Positions 36,255 to 43,985 of a stretch of DNA of 64,000 nt are shown piece after piece. This DNA is from an uncultured bacterium. GTDB taxonomy: Bacteria; Cyanobacteriota; Vampirovibrionia; Gastranaerophilales; Gastranaerophilaceae. The DNA is taken from NCBI GenBank assembly GCA_949286705.1, contig CASEDF010000008.1:1-64000 (forward strand). Reading direction: 5' to 3'. The position numbers and the translations under genes were made by a program. A model generated the notes under the pieces. That model was not told the DNA's origin, did not search any database, and worked only from the letters and a program-made list of their open reading frames with translations. Numbering within the stretch: the first letter of the stretch is position 1; each line of letters begins with the position of its first letter.

Positions 36255-37709
36255 TTACTCAATTTTCAGACCTTTTACTCCGGTAATACCATCAATACCA
36301 TAAAAATCTACAACTTTTCCTTTACGGAAAAATATTTTATATTGTATTTCACCATTTTTTTCTTCATAACTTATAGACCAGCTGTCGCGCAAACCGTTTT
36401 TGTAATGTCGTTCATAACTTAATTGACCGTTATTATAATATCGTTTTTCTATTCCATGTTTTTTCCCATTTTTATATTCACATTCAGAACGAATTTTTCC
36501 ATTATAGTGATATTCTTTACATATTCCATGTCTCTTGTCATTTTTATAATTGTAATCCGCTTCTATTTTCCCATTATCGTAGTAATATTTGCCATTGCCA
36601 CATTTTTTACCTTTATTGTATTTTCTTTCACTTTTTAGTTTTCCGTTTGGATAATACACTAATTCAATGCCGGTATCTCTTGCAGGAATTATGGCTTCTA
36701 ATGTACCATCTTCATAATATTGGTATTCATCAGATATGCATGAACCATTTTTATATGTAGAAATGGCTTTAATTTGTCCGTTTTTATGATAAGTAATTCT
36801 TTCTCCATCACACTTATCATTTTTCCAATATGCAACAAGTTTTAATTCTCCGGTATCATAATACCATTTGGTTTCTCCATCTTGTTTCCCGTTTTTAAAA
36901 TATGCTTCCTTTTCAATTTGTCCATTAGGGTAAAATTTAATGGATTTCCCGTTTTTTGCATTATTTTTAAACATCTCGGAATATTCTAAAAACCCTTCTT
37001 GATTATATGTTTCTTCTATGCCTTCTTTTACGCCATTAACAAATGTTTCTGTTACTCTTAAGTTTCCATTTTTGAAATAACTTCTAGAAATTCCGTTTAG
37101 TTTATTTTTTGTATAATTTTGTTTCCAATCAACTATTTTAGTATTTTCAAAGTAACATTTTGTCATACCATCCTTTAAACCATTCTTGTAAGATATTTCT
37201 AAATACAAATAGCCTTCGGGTGTATAAATTTTTGTGACACCGTTTCTTGGCGGTATGTACAAATTTGGAATAAATAAGTTATCTTTACTATAATAAAGTT
37301 TATTATCGGGTAAAAAAATGTCATCTAATTCCAAAAAGGATGAATATATATTGTCAGAGAGGTCATCAAATTTATATTTTATGTTGTGAATATCAGCAAA
37401 GTGTATTAAATCACTACAAGCACTCGCTGTATTGAATTTGGCTTTAAGTTCATATAAAAAATCTGATTTATTTTCGGCAAAAAATTTTACTAATTTATTA
37501 CTTTCTTTTTTTGAAAAGATATAAAGGTAATCTAATCTGTCGTAAGAATCAATATTGTTATAGTGAACCAGCTTAATTAACAGCTCATTTTTCTCACAAA
37601 ATTCCGCAGTAATATAGCGAGTTTCCATTTTGTTATCAACACAATATAATAAAATTCTATCAATTTTTTCACGTTTTTGATATTTTTTCATATCTATAAT
37701 TTTTGTCAT
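36255..37709 (-). CDS. MORN/YwqK-like repeat protein
   Basis: 484 residues. From about residue 165 to 460 there are a dozen or so repeats of about 22 residues of the form G-x-x-K-x-Y-(Y/F)-x-N-G-x-(I/L), for example KFYPNGQIEKEAYFKNGKQDGE and WYYDTGELKLVAYWKNDK in part. These MORN-variant beta-hairpin repeats occur in YwqK-type antitoxins and in polymorphic toxin immunity proteins. The first ~150 residues are unrelated and unknown. ATG 37709 is preceded by GAGGTG. It is divergent from WYL copy 2 and shares its promoter region. Confidence 0.8.
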   Translation of the reverse strand: MTKIIDMKKYQKREKIDRILLYCVDNKMETRYITAEFCEKNELLIKLVHYNNIDSYDRLDYLYIFSKKESNKLVKFFAENKSDFLYELKAKFNTASACSDLIHFADIHNIKYKFDDLSDNIYSSFLELDDIFLPDNKLYYSKDNLFIPNLYIPPRNGVTKIYTPEGYLYLEISYKNGLKDGMTKCYFENTKIVDWKQNYTKNKLNGISRSYFKNGNLRVTETFVNGVKEGIEETYNQEGFLEYSEMFKNNAKNGKSIKFYPNGQIEKEAYFKNGKQDGETKWYYDTGELKLVAYWKNDKCDGERITYHKNGQIKAISTYKNGSCISDEYQYYEDGTLEAIIPARDTGIELVYYPNGKLKSERKYNKGKKCGNGKYYYDNGKIEADYNYKNDKRHGICKEYHYNGKIRSECEYKNGKKHGIEKRYYNNGQLSYERHYKNGLRDSWSISYEEKNGEIQYKIFFRKGKVVDFYGIDGITGVKGLKIE

Positions 37710-37742
37710 ATTTTTCACCTCAATTATATTTTAATTTTATAT

Positions 37743-37759
37743 TGCGACAAAAATGGTCA
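37743..37759. promoter_or_regulatory. WYL-locus operator candidate, site C
   Basis: TGCGACAAAAATGGTCA between the divergent MORN gene and WYL copy 2. Same position relative to the WYL start as site A in locus 1. Confidence 0.55.
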
Positions 37760-37795
37760 TATTGGTATATAATAAATTTAAATCAGGAGAAAATT

Positions 37796-38758
37796 ATGTC
37801 AGACAAACCAAGATACTCAAGAATATCAGATATTTTAGACCTTGCAATTTTTATGTCATCAAAAATTCAAGGAGTTACAATTTCGGAAATTGCTGAAAGG
37901 TATAATGTTTCACGCAGGACGGCTGAACGTATGCGAGATAGTCTGACTTGTATTTTCCCCTCAGTCGACGAAATTGAAACAGACGATACACAAAAGCACT
38001 GGGGGTTTATAAACTATTCCATTTCAAACCTGATTTCATTTACACCAAAAGAAATTGCAAATATTGAGCAGCTTCAAAGGCGTACCACAAATAAAGAAAT
38101 GAAAGAGGAGCTTGGTAAAACCATCGAAAAACTAAAATCCCTGAACAAAAAACATTCTCTGCCATTAGAAAACAATATTGAACTTTATATGCAGACAGAG
38201 GGTTATGCCGTTCGTCAGATGCCTCAGTACAAAATTAGTCTTGAATCATTAGAGGTTATTCGAGAAGCTGTTCAGCACTCAAAAATGGTTACAGGAATTT
38301 ACCACAATAAAGAGAGGTTGATTGAGCCTTTAGGAATGATTTACGGTGAGAAAATTTATCTTGTTGCAAGAGAAAAAGCAAAAGGTGACGAGATATACAA
38401 CTATCTATTGCATAAGTTTGAGAATTTGAAACTTACGGACAAAACCTTTGATAAGGGTAATTTTGACTTGCAAGAATATACAAACTTATCATTTGGAGTT
38501 TACCACGGTGAAATTTTAGAAGTAGAACTTTTGTTTTCGCAAGAATTAGCACAAGAGGCAAGTCAATTCAATTTTCACCCCACACAATCCGGTAAATGGA
38601 ATGCAGATGGAACATATACAGTGAACTTTAAAGCAAGCGGAAGTAAAGAAATTATCTGGCATGTATTCAAGTGGGGAGGCGGATGTAAAATAATTGCACC
38701 AAAATCATTGCAAGATGAATATCGAAAATATTTGAAAGAAAATTTGGATAATTACTAA
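37796..38758 (+). CDS. WYL-domain transcriptional regulator, copy 2
   Basis: 320 residues, nearly identical to the protein at 12022-12984, including helix-turn-helix EIAERYNVSRRTAERMRDSL and GMIYGEKIYLVAREKAKG. AGGAG lies upstream of the ATG. Its last bases overlap the convergent 195-residue gene by four bases, whereas in locus 1 the CRISPR-Cas9 locus separates the two. DNA identity between the copies is high but with many silent differences, so the duplication is not recent or the two arrived separately. Likely a repressor acting on the four conserved sites. Confidence 0.87.
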   Translation: MSDKPRYSRISDILDLAIFMSSKIQGVTISEIAERYNVSRRTAERMRDSLTCIFPSVDEIETDDTQKHWGFINYSISNLISFTPKEIANIEQLQRRTTNKEMKEELGKTIEKLKSLNKKHSLPLENNIELYMQTEGYAVRQMPQYKISLESLEVIREAVQHSKMVTGIYHNKERLIEPLGMIYGEKIYLVAREKAKGDEIYNYLLHKFENLKLTDKTFDKGNFDLQEYTNLSFGVYHGEILEVELLFSQELAQEASQFNFHPTQSGKWNADGTYTVNFKASGSKEIIWHVFKWGGGCKIIAPKSLQDEYRKYLKENLDNY

Positions 38759-39342
38759 TATATATAGTCTTCATCATCGTCTGCTAAATCATTTGAAAGA
38801 TATTTTTCAAATAAGTCAGATAATCCAATAGCTTTACCATCTGTAGACATTTTGACAATTTCAAATGCTCGCTTGTTAAAACAAATTGCTTCATCTTTAC
38901 CGTTTAGGACAGTAATACGTTTGCAATTATTTTGTTCCAGACTGGTCATAAGATTTGTGTGAAAAACAGTGCTTAAATTGTAATCTTTTATTTTAGTTAG
39001 ATCAAAATCATACATGCCAAAGTTTTCTGCACGGGCACGGATTGCATTAAATCCATATTCAAGTCCGTCCATATTCCAGTGAATAAAAATCGGATTATTT
39101 AAATTTTGATAAAAATCCACAAAATCTTTAAGCATTAGCTGTTCACTTTCTATCAGAGATTTACCTTGTACAAGGTAATTATTCAGAGCAAAAGAGTGCA
39201 ATTCTTTTCTGGCATAATTAACCAACGTGATAGTACATATTGCTGCTGCATAAGCTCCGCCGTTATAAAATCCATCGCAAGAATAATGAATTGTGTACGT
39301 ATCGTGTTCTTTACCTTTGATTTGTAATTTTATTGCGTCCAT
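38755..39342 (-). CDS. WYL-associated protein of 195 residues, unknown function
   Basis: Complete version of the truncated gene at 18197-18580. Contains CDGFYNGGAYAAAICTI, a strand-rich N-terminal half, and FIHWNMDGLEYGFNAIRAR near residues 100-118, which recalls the HNxxFD-type exonuclease motif II of the RNase H fold; this is only a resemblance. The acidic end is DDDEDYIY. AAGGAG precedes the ATG. Convergent with WYL copy 2 and with an operator-like site upstream, so probably under WYL control. Confidence 0.7.
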   Translation of the reverse strand: MDAIKLQIKGKEHDTYTIHYSCDGFYNGGAYAAAICTITLVNYARKELHSFALNNYLVQGKSLIESEQLMLKDFVDFYQNLNNPIFIHWNMDGLEYGFNAIRARAENFGMYDFDLTKIKDYNLSTVFHTNLMTSLEQNNCKRITVLNGKDEAICFNKRAFEIVKMSTDGKAIGLSDLFEKYLSNDLADDDEDYIY

Positions 39343-39386
39343 ATTTTGGTCTCCTTTGCGTTTGCATAGATATAATAAATTACGAC

Positions 39387-39403
39387 TGCGACAAATATGG
39401 ACG
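39387..39403. promoter_or_regulatory. WYL-locus operator candidate, site D
   Basis: TGCGACAAATATGGACG, 45 bases upstream of the gene start at 39342, in the same position as site B in locus 1. Confidence 0.5.
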
Positions 39404-39408
39404 CAAGA

Positions 39409-39819
39409 CTATTGAATTCCTAAAATGTATTTTTCAATATATTTTATATATTCCGGAGTAAATAAATCTTTTACTTTCTGTTGCTTTTGTTTAGTTTTCG
39501 AAATTTTAAATTGTTTACTTATAGGAGTATTTTTTAAAATATTCAAAAAGGAATAAACCTCTGCTTGTGAAAACGGTATATGATTATCTATATCTTTTGA
39601 AAGTTTTTTTATGAATTTTTTAGTAAAATCTAATAGTTCCTGATTAAAAATTTCTTTATTATGCTTTTTCTCAAAGTATGTTTTATCCCATTCGTACTTC
39701 TTTTTCCAGTAAAACAAAGTTCTTCTGGAAATATTAAGACTTTGAGAAATAATATCAATTGGTATATTTTCCTCAATATACATAGTTCTCGCTTGTTTAT
39801 AAAATTTCATTTTTGTCAT
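39409..39819 (-). CDS. Helix-turn-helix protein of the Mu-like element
   Basis: 136 residues. The N-terminal helix-turn-helix (IPIDIISQSLNISRRTLFYW, residues 19-38) followed by KKKYEWD resembles phage terminase-small-subunit-like or transposon HTH proteins that use a trailing Trp-Lys-rich helix. The C-terminal half is helical and Lys-rich. Last gene of the transposition operon, nine bases after the core-binding gene. AGGA precedes the ATG. A deleted remnant is at 18648-18905. Confidence 0.7.
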   Translation of the reverse strand: MTKMKFYKQARTMYIEENIPIDIISQSLNISRRTLFYWKKKYEWDKTYFEKKHNKEIFNQELLDFTKKFIKKLSKDIDNHIPFSQAEVYSFLNILKNTPISKQFKISKTKQKQQKVKDLFTPEYIKYIEKYILGIQ

Positions 39820-39828
39820 ATTAATTTC

Positions 39829-40338
39829 CTATCTGCACATAGAATTTTTTACACCATAGTAAGGGTTATGCTTAATTAAGCCTAGCTCAAACGCATATTT
39901 TAAAATACTTCCAAGCAAAGTAACACCATTGCTCGCTGTTTTGGGTTTATATCTTTTTTTCATTTTCTGCATAAAATCAACAATCATTTCATACGTGATT
40001 TTATTAATTTGAACCTCACCAAAATATGGCAAAATATTGTATTTTAACTGTGATTTGTAACCCTTAAGAGTATCTTTTGTTAACTTTTTATTTGTAATGT
40101 AGCTCAATGCAATATCTTGAAATAAGACCTTTTTGTTTATTTTTAATTCTGGTTTTGGGTACAATTCAAAAGTTTTCTCTTTAAAAACTTCTACATATTT
40201 ATATAAACCTTGTTCAAAAGCTATTTTACCCCCGTTCAAAAGCTGTTCAAGCTCTGTTTTGCAATCACGTTCTGCAATCATTTCGATTTCATCAAGGGTA
40301 AATTCTTTTAATCTTTTTGCTAATTTTTCAATATTCAT
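39829..40338 (-). CDS. Stand-alone integrase core-binding (SAM-like) domain protein
   Basis: 169 residues. Residues ~70-165 look like the core-binding domain of tyrosine recombinases (LFQDIALSYITNKKLTKDTL, ILPYFGEVQINKITYEM, KTASNGVTLLGSILKYAFEL, LIKHNPYYGVK), but the protein stops where the catalytic domain with the tyrosine would begin. The ATG overlaps the MuB stop (ATGA). Because a remnant of the same short gene also exists in locus 1 and the operon is tightly packed, it appears to be a real stand-alone protein, not a broken integrase. It might bind element ends or help target choice. Confidence 0.7.
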   Translation of the reverse strand: MNIEKLAKRLKEFTLDEIEMIAERDCKTELEQLLNGGKIAFEQGLYKYVEVFKEKTFELYPKPELKINKKVLFQDIALSYITNKKLTKDTLKGYKSQLKYNILPYFGEVQINKITYEMIVDFMQKMKKRYKPKTASNGVTLLGSILKYAFELGLIKHNPYYGVKNSMCR

Positions 40339-41015
40339 AGTACCTGCTCCGCTATTTTTTTCGTAATCTCGGTTAAATCATTATCTTTGGCAAATATTTC
40401 CATTTGATTTATAAGCTGGACGATTTGTCTGAATCTGTTGTATTTTTTGTGAATATATTCTATCAAATCAGGGGTAAATGGGATTTCTGACAATTGGCTA
40501 AAAATTTGGCTTAAATCTTCTACTCCAAAAGTTTCAAATTTTACAATCTCGCTAAATCTGTCATACAAATGTTTATAGCGTTCAAGTTTTCTGTGAGCCA
40601 AGCCCATCCCGACAAAGACTATCGGGCAATCTGTTTTGTCGTGGATATCTCTCAGGGTTTCGATGCTTTTGTAATTGTTCATCAGGTAGTCAATTTCATC
40701 TACAAAAATAATTTTTGGATTTTGGCTCAGTTTGCTAATTACGACATTGAAGTTGTCCGATGTCAGATATCGAGGAAGTTCGTCCATTTCCCTAACGATT
40801 TCTTCAATAAGCCATCTGCTTGTCATAAGGTTTGAGGCTCGAATGTAAATCCCGTCATACTTGCAAGCAAGCCACAAAGCCGTTTGTGATTTTCCAAGCC
40901 CCGGTTCGCCATACACAAGTCCCATTTTAGCAATGTTTTTTGGTTTGTTTTGCAAATTTTCTACAAGTCCGATAAAGTTTCTGACGTTATTTGTTTTCAC
41001 AAAGATTTTACGCAT
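40335..41015 (-). CDS. MuB/TniB-like AAA ATPase, target selector
   Basis: 226 residues. Walker A GEPGLGKSQ (about 35-43), Walker B IIFVDEIDYL, then FVGMGLAHRKLERY and the arginine region DRFSEIVKFE, as in MuB and TniB ATPases. These bind target DNA and activate the DDE transposase, and give target immunity. The start at 41015 overlaps the transposase stop by eight bases, which supports coupling. About 85 residues shorter than Mu MuB; there is no N-terminal HTH. Confidence 0.87.
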   Translation of the reverse strand: MRKIFVKTNNVRNFIGLVENLQNKPKNIAKMGLVYGEPGLGKSQTALWLACKYDGIYIRASNLMTSRWLIEEIVREMDELPRYLTSDNFNVVISKLSQNPKIIFVDEIDYLMNNYKSIETLRDIHDKTDCPIVFVGMGLAHRKLERYKHLYDRFSEIVKFETFGVEDLSQIFSQLSEIPFTPDLIEYIHKKYNRFRQIVQLINQMEIFAKDNDLTEITKKIAEQVL

Positions 41016-42765
41016 AAAGCAATTCATACTCCTTTGTCTTTTTAAATTCACTTATCCAAGGATTATTCGGGTCATTTTTTATCAAATATTCATATTTTTC
41101 TGAATTGTTTTTAAAGATAGGGAGTGATTTTTCTCCGTTGTTTATTTTTTGAACGCCATTTGAACGAGGTTTGAACTCCTTTTGAAAATCGCTAGGATTT
41201 TCAGGGTCTCCTTGGTTCGAGCTTGCTTCAATCAGTTTTATTTCATCATTGGTCAATAATTTTTTAACAGAATTTATAGTTTTTCGTCTTAGCTTTTGCT
41301 GCTTTTGGATTTTCTGTTTGTAATCCTCTAAATCTTCAACTGTTCCTAAAATCTTCGCCATTGGGTGGGTTTCTGTTACTCGCTCGGCGGTGCATAAGTA
41401 TTCACCATTCGGGGTAAAAACTTTCACATTAGTCAGGTCAAACAGGTTGTATTTTACCAGAACTTTTCCTTTCAGCCCGTATAGTCTTTCATCAAAATAG
41501 TTGCAGTTTAAGAACCTTATGCCGTTTCGCTGAATTGTTTTCACCTCAGTCGCCAGCATCAAATCGTCAAGCGTGTTTATATCAATATTCTGTTTCTTGC
41601 GACTTTCCAAAACCTCTGCGATAGTCATATTAGGTGCATTTGTGCAGGGTTGGGAGTTTTTGAACTTAAGCCACATATCAATCATTTTGATTGTTTCTTC
41701 TATTGTGGGAATGTAATCATTATGCAGATTGGAGTGGAATTTTTCGTTTCGTTTCAAGTACGCAGGTTTGTTGTTAATTGATGAGCCGACGTAGCTTGGC
41801 ATTAGCTTTTCAAAGCCTTCCTGAAATTCTTTGAAGAACCGTTCAATTACTTTAGCCCTTGCGTTATATGGTTTTGCAAATACCGTTTCAATCCCGAGTT
41901 TTGCATAAAGTCCGTAGAAACCTAATTCGCCAAAACCTTTATCATCTGTGAAGTATTTTGCTCTGAAAGCTCTGCCGTTATCTTGATAGACAATTTTAGG
42001 TATCATATCAAGATTAATGATGGCATTGCGTAATGCCGAAGCTATACACTGGATATTTTCTTCAAGCATAATCTCATAACCTACTAAAACTGTTGATTTC
42101 CAGTCCAAAAATCCGACCAAAGTTGCTCTACAAGGCTTGCCTGTAAACGGATTAATCACTTGAAACGCAAGTTTATGACCGTCTGCAACTAAAATATCTC
42201 CGACATCAAGCAAGCTTGCATCTCTTTTAATGTACGGTTCGACTTTGTCAGAAAGAGCCTTTTCACCGTCTCGAGCAAGCACCCATTTGTCGTAATTGTT
42301 GTCCTTAAACCATTTTGCATAACGCCTAAATGTAATATCTGCAGGGATAAAACTTTGACCTTGTTCTTTGAGCTTGTATTTTGTAAGTGCGATTGCTTTG
42401 CCGATACAAATTCTATTCGGGTGCAGAAGTAAGCCCATAAAGATTTTGATTTCTTCATCAGTCAGGCAGGTTCTGTATTCGTTCACAGAAACGTATTTGT
42501 AATTAGGGATTAACCTTGTATAATCCTCTGTGCCATCGAGCATGGTTTTCCAGCGATGTAGGCTTCCTCGTGAGATTTTGCCTAAAATAGTGAAAAGGTA
42601 GGAATTTGAACAGTTATGCAGTTTGACAAAATTATAGTCAGCCTGAAGTTTGTTTACTGCTTTGCGGCGAAACTCTTGCCATTTGCGGATTAAATCCAAT
42701 CTTGCGAGTGCTATTTGTTTACATTTCTCGGGTGTAAATTGAATTTGATTAGACAGGGAATTCAT
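41008..42765 (-). CDS. Mu-like DDE transposase
   Basis: 585 residues. The RNase H-like catalytic core is visible with all three acidic residues: ILVADGHK (Asp ~195), VYQDNGRAF (Asp ~262) and KVIERFFKEF (Glu ~308). The N-terminal part has helical DNA-binding segments (GSLHRWKTML), and the C-terminal part a Mu-type beta barrel (KGKVLVKYNLFDLTNVKVF) and a basic tail that should contact MuB. Start 42765 follows AAGGAG at seven bases. Together with the ATPase it should carry out replicative or cut-and-paste transposition. No frameshift seen, so it may be active. Confidence 0.9.
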   Translation of the reverse strand: MNSLSNQIQFTPEKCKQIALARLDLIRKWQEFRRKAVNKLQADYNFVKLHNCSNSYLFTILGKISRGSLHRWKTMLDGTEDYTRLIPNYKYVSVNEYRTCLTDEEIKIFMGLLLHPNRICIGKAIALTKYKLKEQGQSFIPADITFRRYAKWFKDNNYDKWVLARDGEKALSDKVEPYIKRDASLLDVGDILVADGHKLAFQVINPFTGKPCRATLVGFLDWKSTVLVGYEIMLEENIQCIASALRNAIINLDMIPKIVYQDNGRAFRAKYFTDDKGFGELGFYGLYAKLGIETVFAKPYNARAKVIERFFKEFQEGFEKLMPSYVGSSINNKPAYLKRNEKFHSNLHNDYIPTIEETIKMIDMWLKFKNSQPCTNAPNMTIAEVLESRKKQNIDINTLDDLMLATEVKTIQRNGIRFLNCNYFDERLYGLKGKVLVKYNLFDLTNVKVFTPNGEYLCTAERVTETHPMAKILGTVEDLEDYKQKIQKQQKLRRKTINSVKKLLTNDEIKLIEASSNQGDPENPSDFQKEFKPRSNGVQKINNGEKSLPIFKNNSEKYEYLIKNDPNNPWISEFKKTKEYELLYA

Positions 42766-42949
42766 CTTCAATCTCCTTAATATAATCCAAGGCTATATCA
42801 TATCTTTTGCCTTGTTTATCCACGCAGGTTGCAAAATCTACATCACCATCGGCAAACTTATTTTTCCAAATACAAATTAATAGACCAATTTCTTGTGTCT
42901 TCAAATTAAAAATTCTTGTTCCATATAATTGATAGTCTTTCTCTGTCAA
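42749..42949 (-). CDS. Small first gene of the transposition operon
   Basis: 66 residues with no recognised domain. TTG start at 42949 with AAGGAG seven bases upstream; the 3' end overlaps the transposase start by 17 bases. The position at the head of the operon suggests an accessory or regulatory protein. Confidence 0.6.
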   Translation of the reverse strand: MTEKDYQLYGTRIFNLKTQEIGLLICIWKNKFADGDVDFATCVDKQGKRYDIALDYIKEIEDEFPV

Positions 42950-43323
42950 TGTATGCTCCTTTTGTTTGCATTGACATTAATCGCTCGTTTTTAGAGAAAC
43001 ATCAAGTCCTAAATCTCAATTTCAGAGACATTTCGACACATATCAAATTGAAAGATAATTTAAAACGGACAATTCTTGCACTAAAAGTATCATGGCTAAA
43101 ACTCAAATGCCATGCAAGATAGATGCCAAACTAAATTTAAGATAACAGAATATCAGTGAAATTTGGTGCAAAAATTGAGACAAAAGTGCAAGAAAAGACC
43201 CCCAAATCTCAATACTATAAATTAGCCTCAAACTCCCAACAACTTTGCTCTTTTGGCTACAAATACCTATCCCAAATGTCCTGATAAACTATACCCGTAC
43301 TGTGCGGAGAATTTGACATTAAA
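42950..43323. other. Gene-free probable right end of the Mu-like element
   Basis: No gene. Repeated short words occur: AAATCTCAAT at 43012 and 43205 area, TTCTTGCACT near 43072 with its inverted copy AGTGCAAGAA near 43187, and CATTTCGACA / TTGAGACAAAA variants. Clustered, spaced repeats at one side of a transposase operon are what Mu-like transposase binding sites look like. The exact terminal bases and any target duplication cannot be fixed without an empty site. Confidence 0.45.
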
Positions 43324-43326
43324 AAA

Positions 43327-43345
43327 GAGGCTATCATAAGCCTCT
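43327..43345 (-). terminator. tmRNA terminator
   Basis: GAGGCT and AGCCTC stem, followed on the minus strand by six Ts, ten bases past the tmRNA 3' end. Confidence 0.75.
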
Positions 43346-43354
43346 GAATTTTAA

Positions 43355-43750
43355 TGGTGGAGACGGTGGGACTCGAACCCACGTCCAAAATGGACCAACA
43401 TAAACCTCTACGTGCGTAGATACTCATTTTCTCGACTGATTCAGGAAAGTATCACTACCCTTAAATCAGCCAAAGTATTTTTTCCGGAAATACTTAACCT
43501 TTTATGGTTATCTTGATACGTCTACCATCATCAACGTACTGCGTCTTGCATATGTGGACCCCAACAGCCGGCAAGCTGGGCTATTGAAGTGGCTGACTGC
43601 GTCTTACGCAGCAAGAGCGTATGCTCTTGAAAAATCAGCTTTAATTACGTTGTCTTTAGCATTTAATTTGCTATGCTCGTTGATAACCGAGAACAGCGCT
43701 CGGACACGCAGCTTATATTAATCATCATCCTGTCAAATCCGGACGTCCCC
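43355..43750 (-). ncRNA. ssrA: tmRNA
   Basis: The 3' end (minus strand) is a tRNA-like arm with GTGGGTTCGAGTCCCAC and ends in CCA; the 5' end begins GGGGACGTCCGGATTTGACAGG split over the usual acceptor pairing. The resume frame (43660 down to 43604) encodes the tag AKDNVIKADFSRAYALAA then TAA; the ALAA end is the normal degradation signal. tmRNA rescues stalled ribosomes with SmpB. About 396 bases, one-piece form. The defence island abuts its 3' end, a common integration target for mobile elements. Confidence 0.96.
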
Positions 43751-43774
43751 ATATTTTCAATGTTCTGTATATAC

Positions 43775-43802
43775 ATTATAACTGCAAGTCTTTAAATTTC
43801 AA
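43775..43802 (-). promoter_or_regulatory. ssrA promoter
   Basis: On the minus strand TTGAAA (43797-43802), 16 bases, TATAAT (43775-43780), about 25 bases before the mature 5' end. Confidence 0.7.
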
Positions 43803-43985
43803 GAGTTTTTTATTTTGTTACGTAATGTAAATTAATATTTATATTGTCCTAAAATTCGCTTATATTGCTCATTTTAGGTAATTATTAATGATTATTTTTA
43901 AAATTTTTGATTAAAGAAAAGAATAAATTATTCCGTAATAAGGGAATATAGAAGGTTATAAGTGTACCGCGAAAGGAGAAACTGA

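Noticed and set aside
43355-43380. att duplication of the tmRNA 3' end at the far side of the island
   Set aside because: No matching copy was seen around 11.0-12.0 kb.
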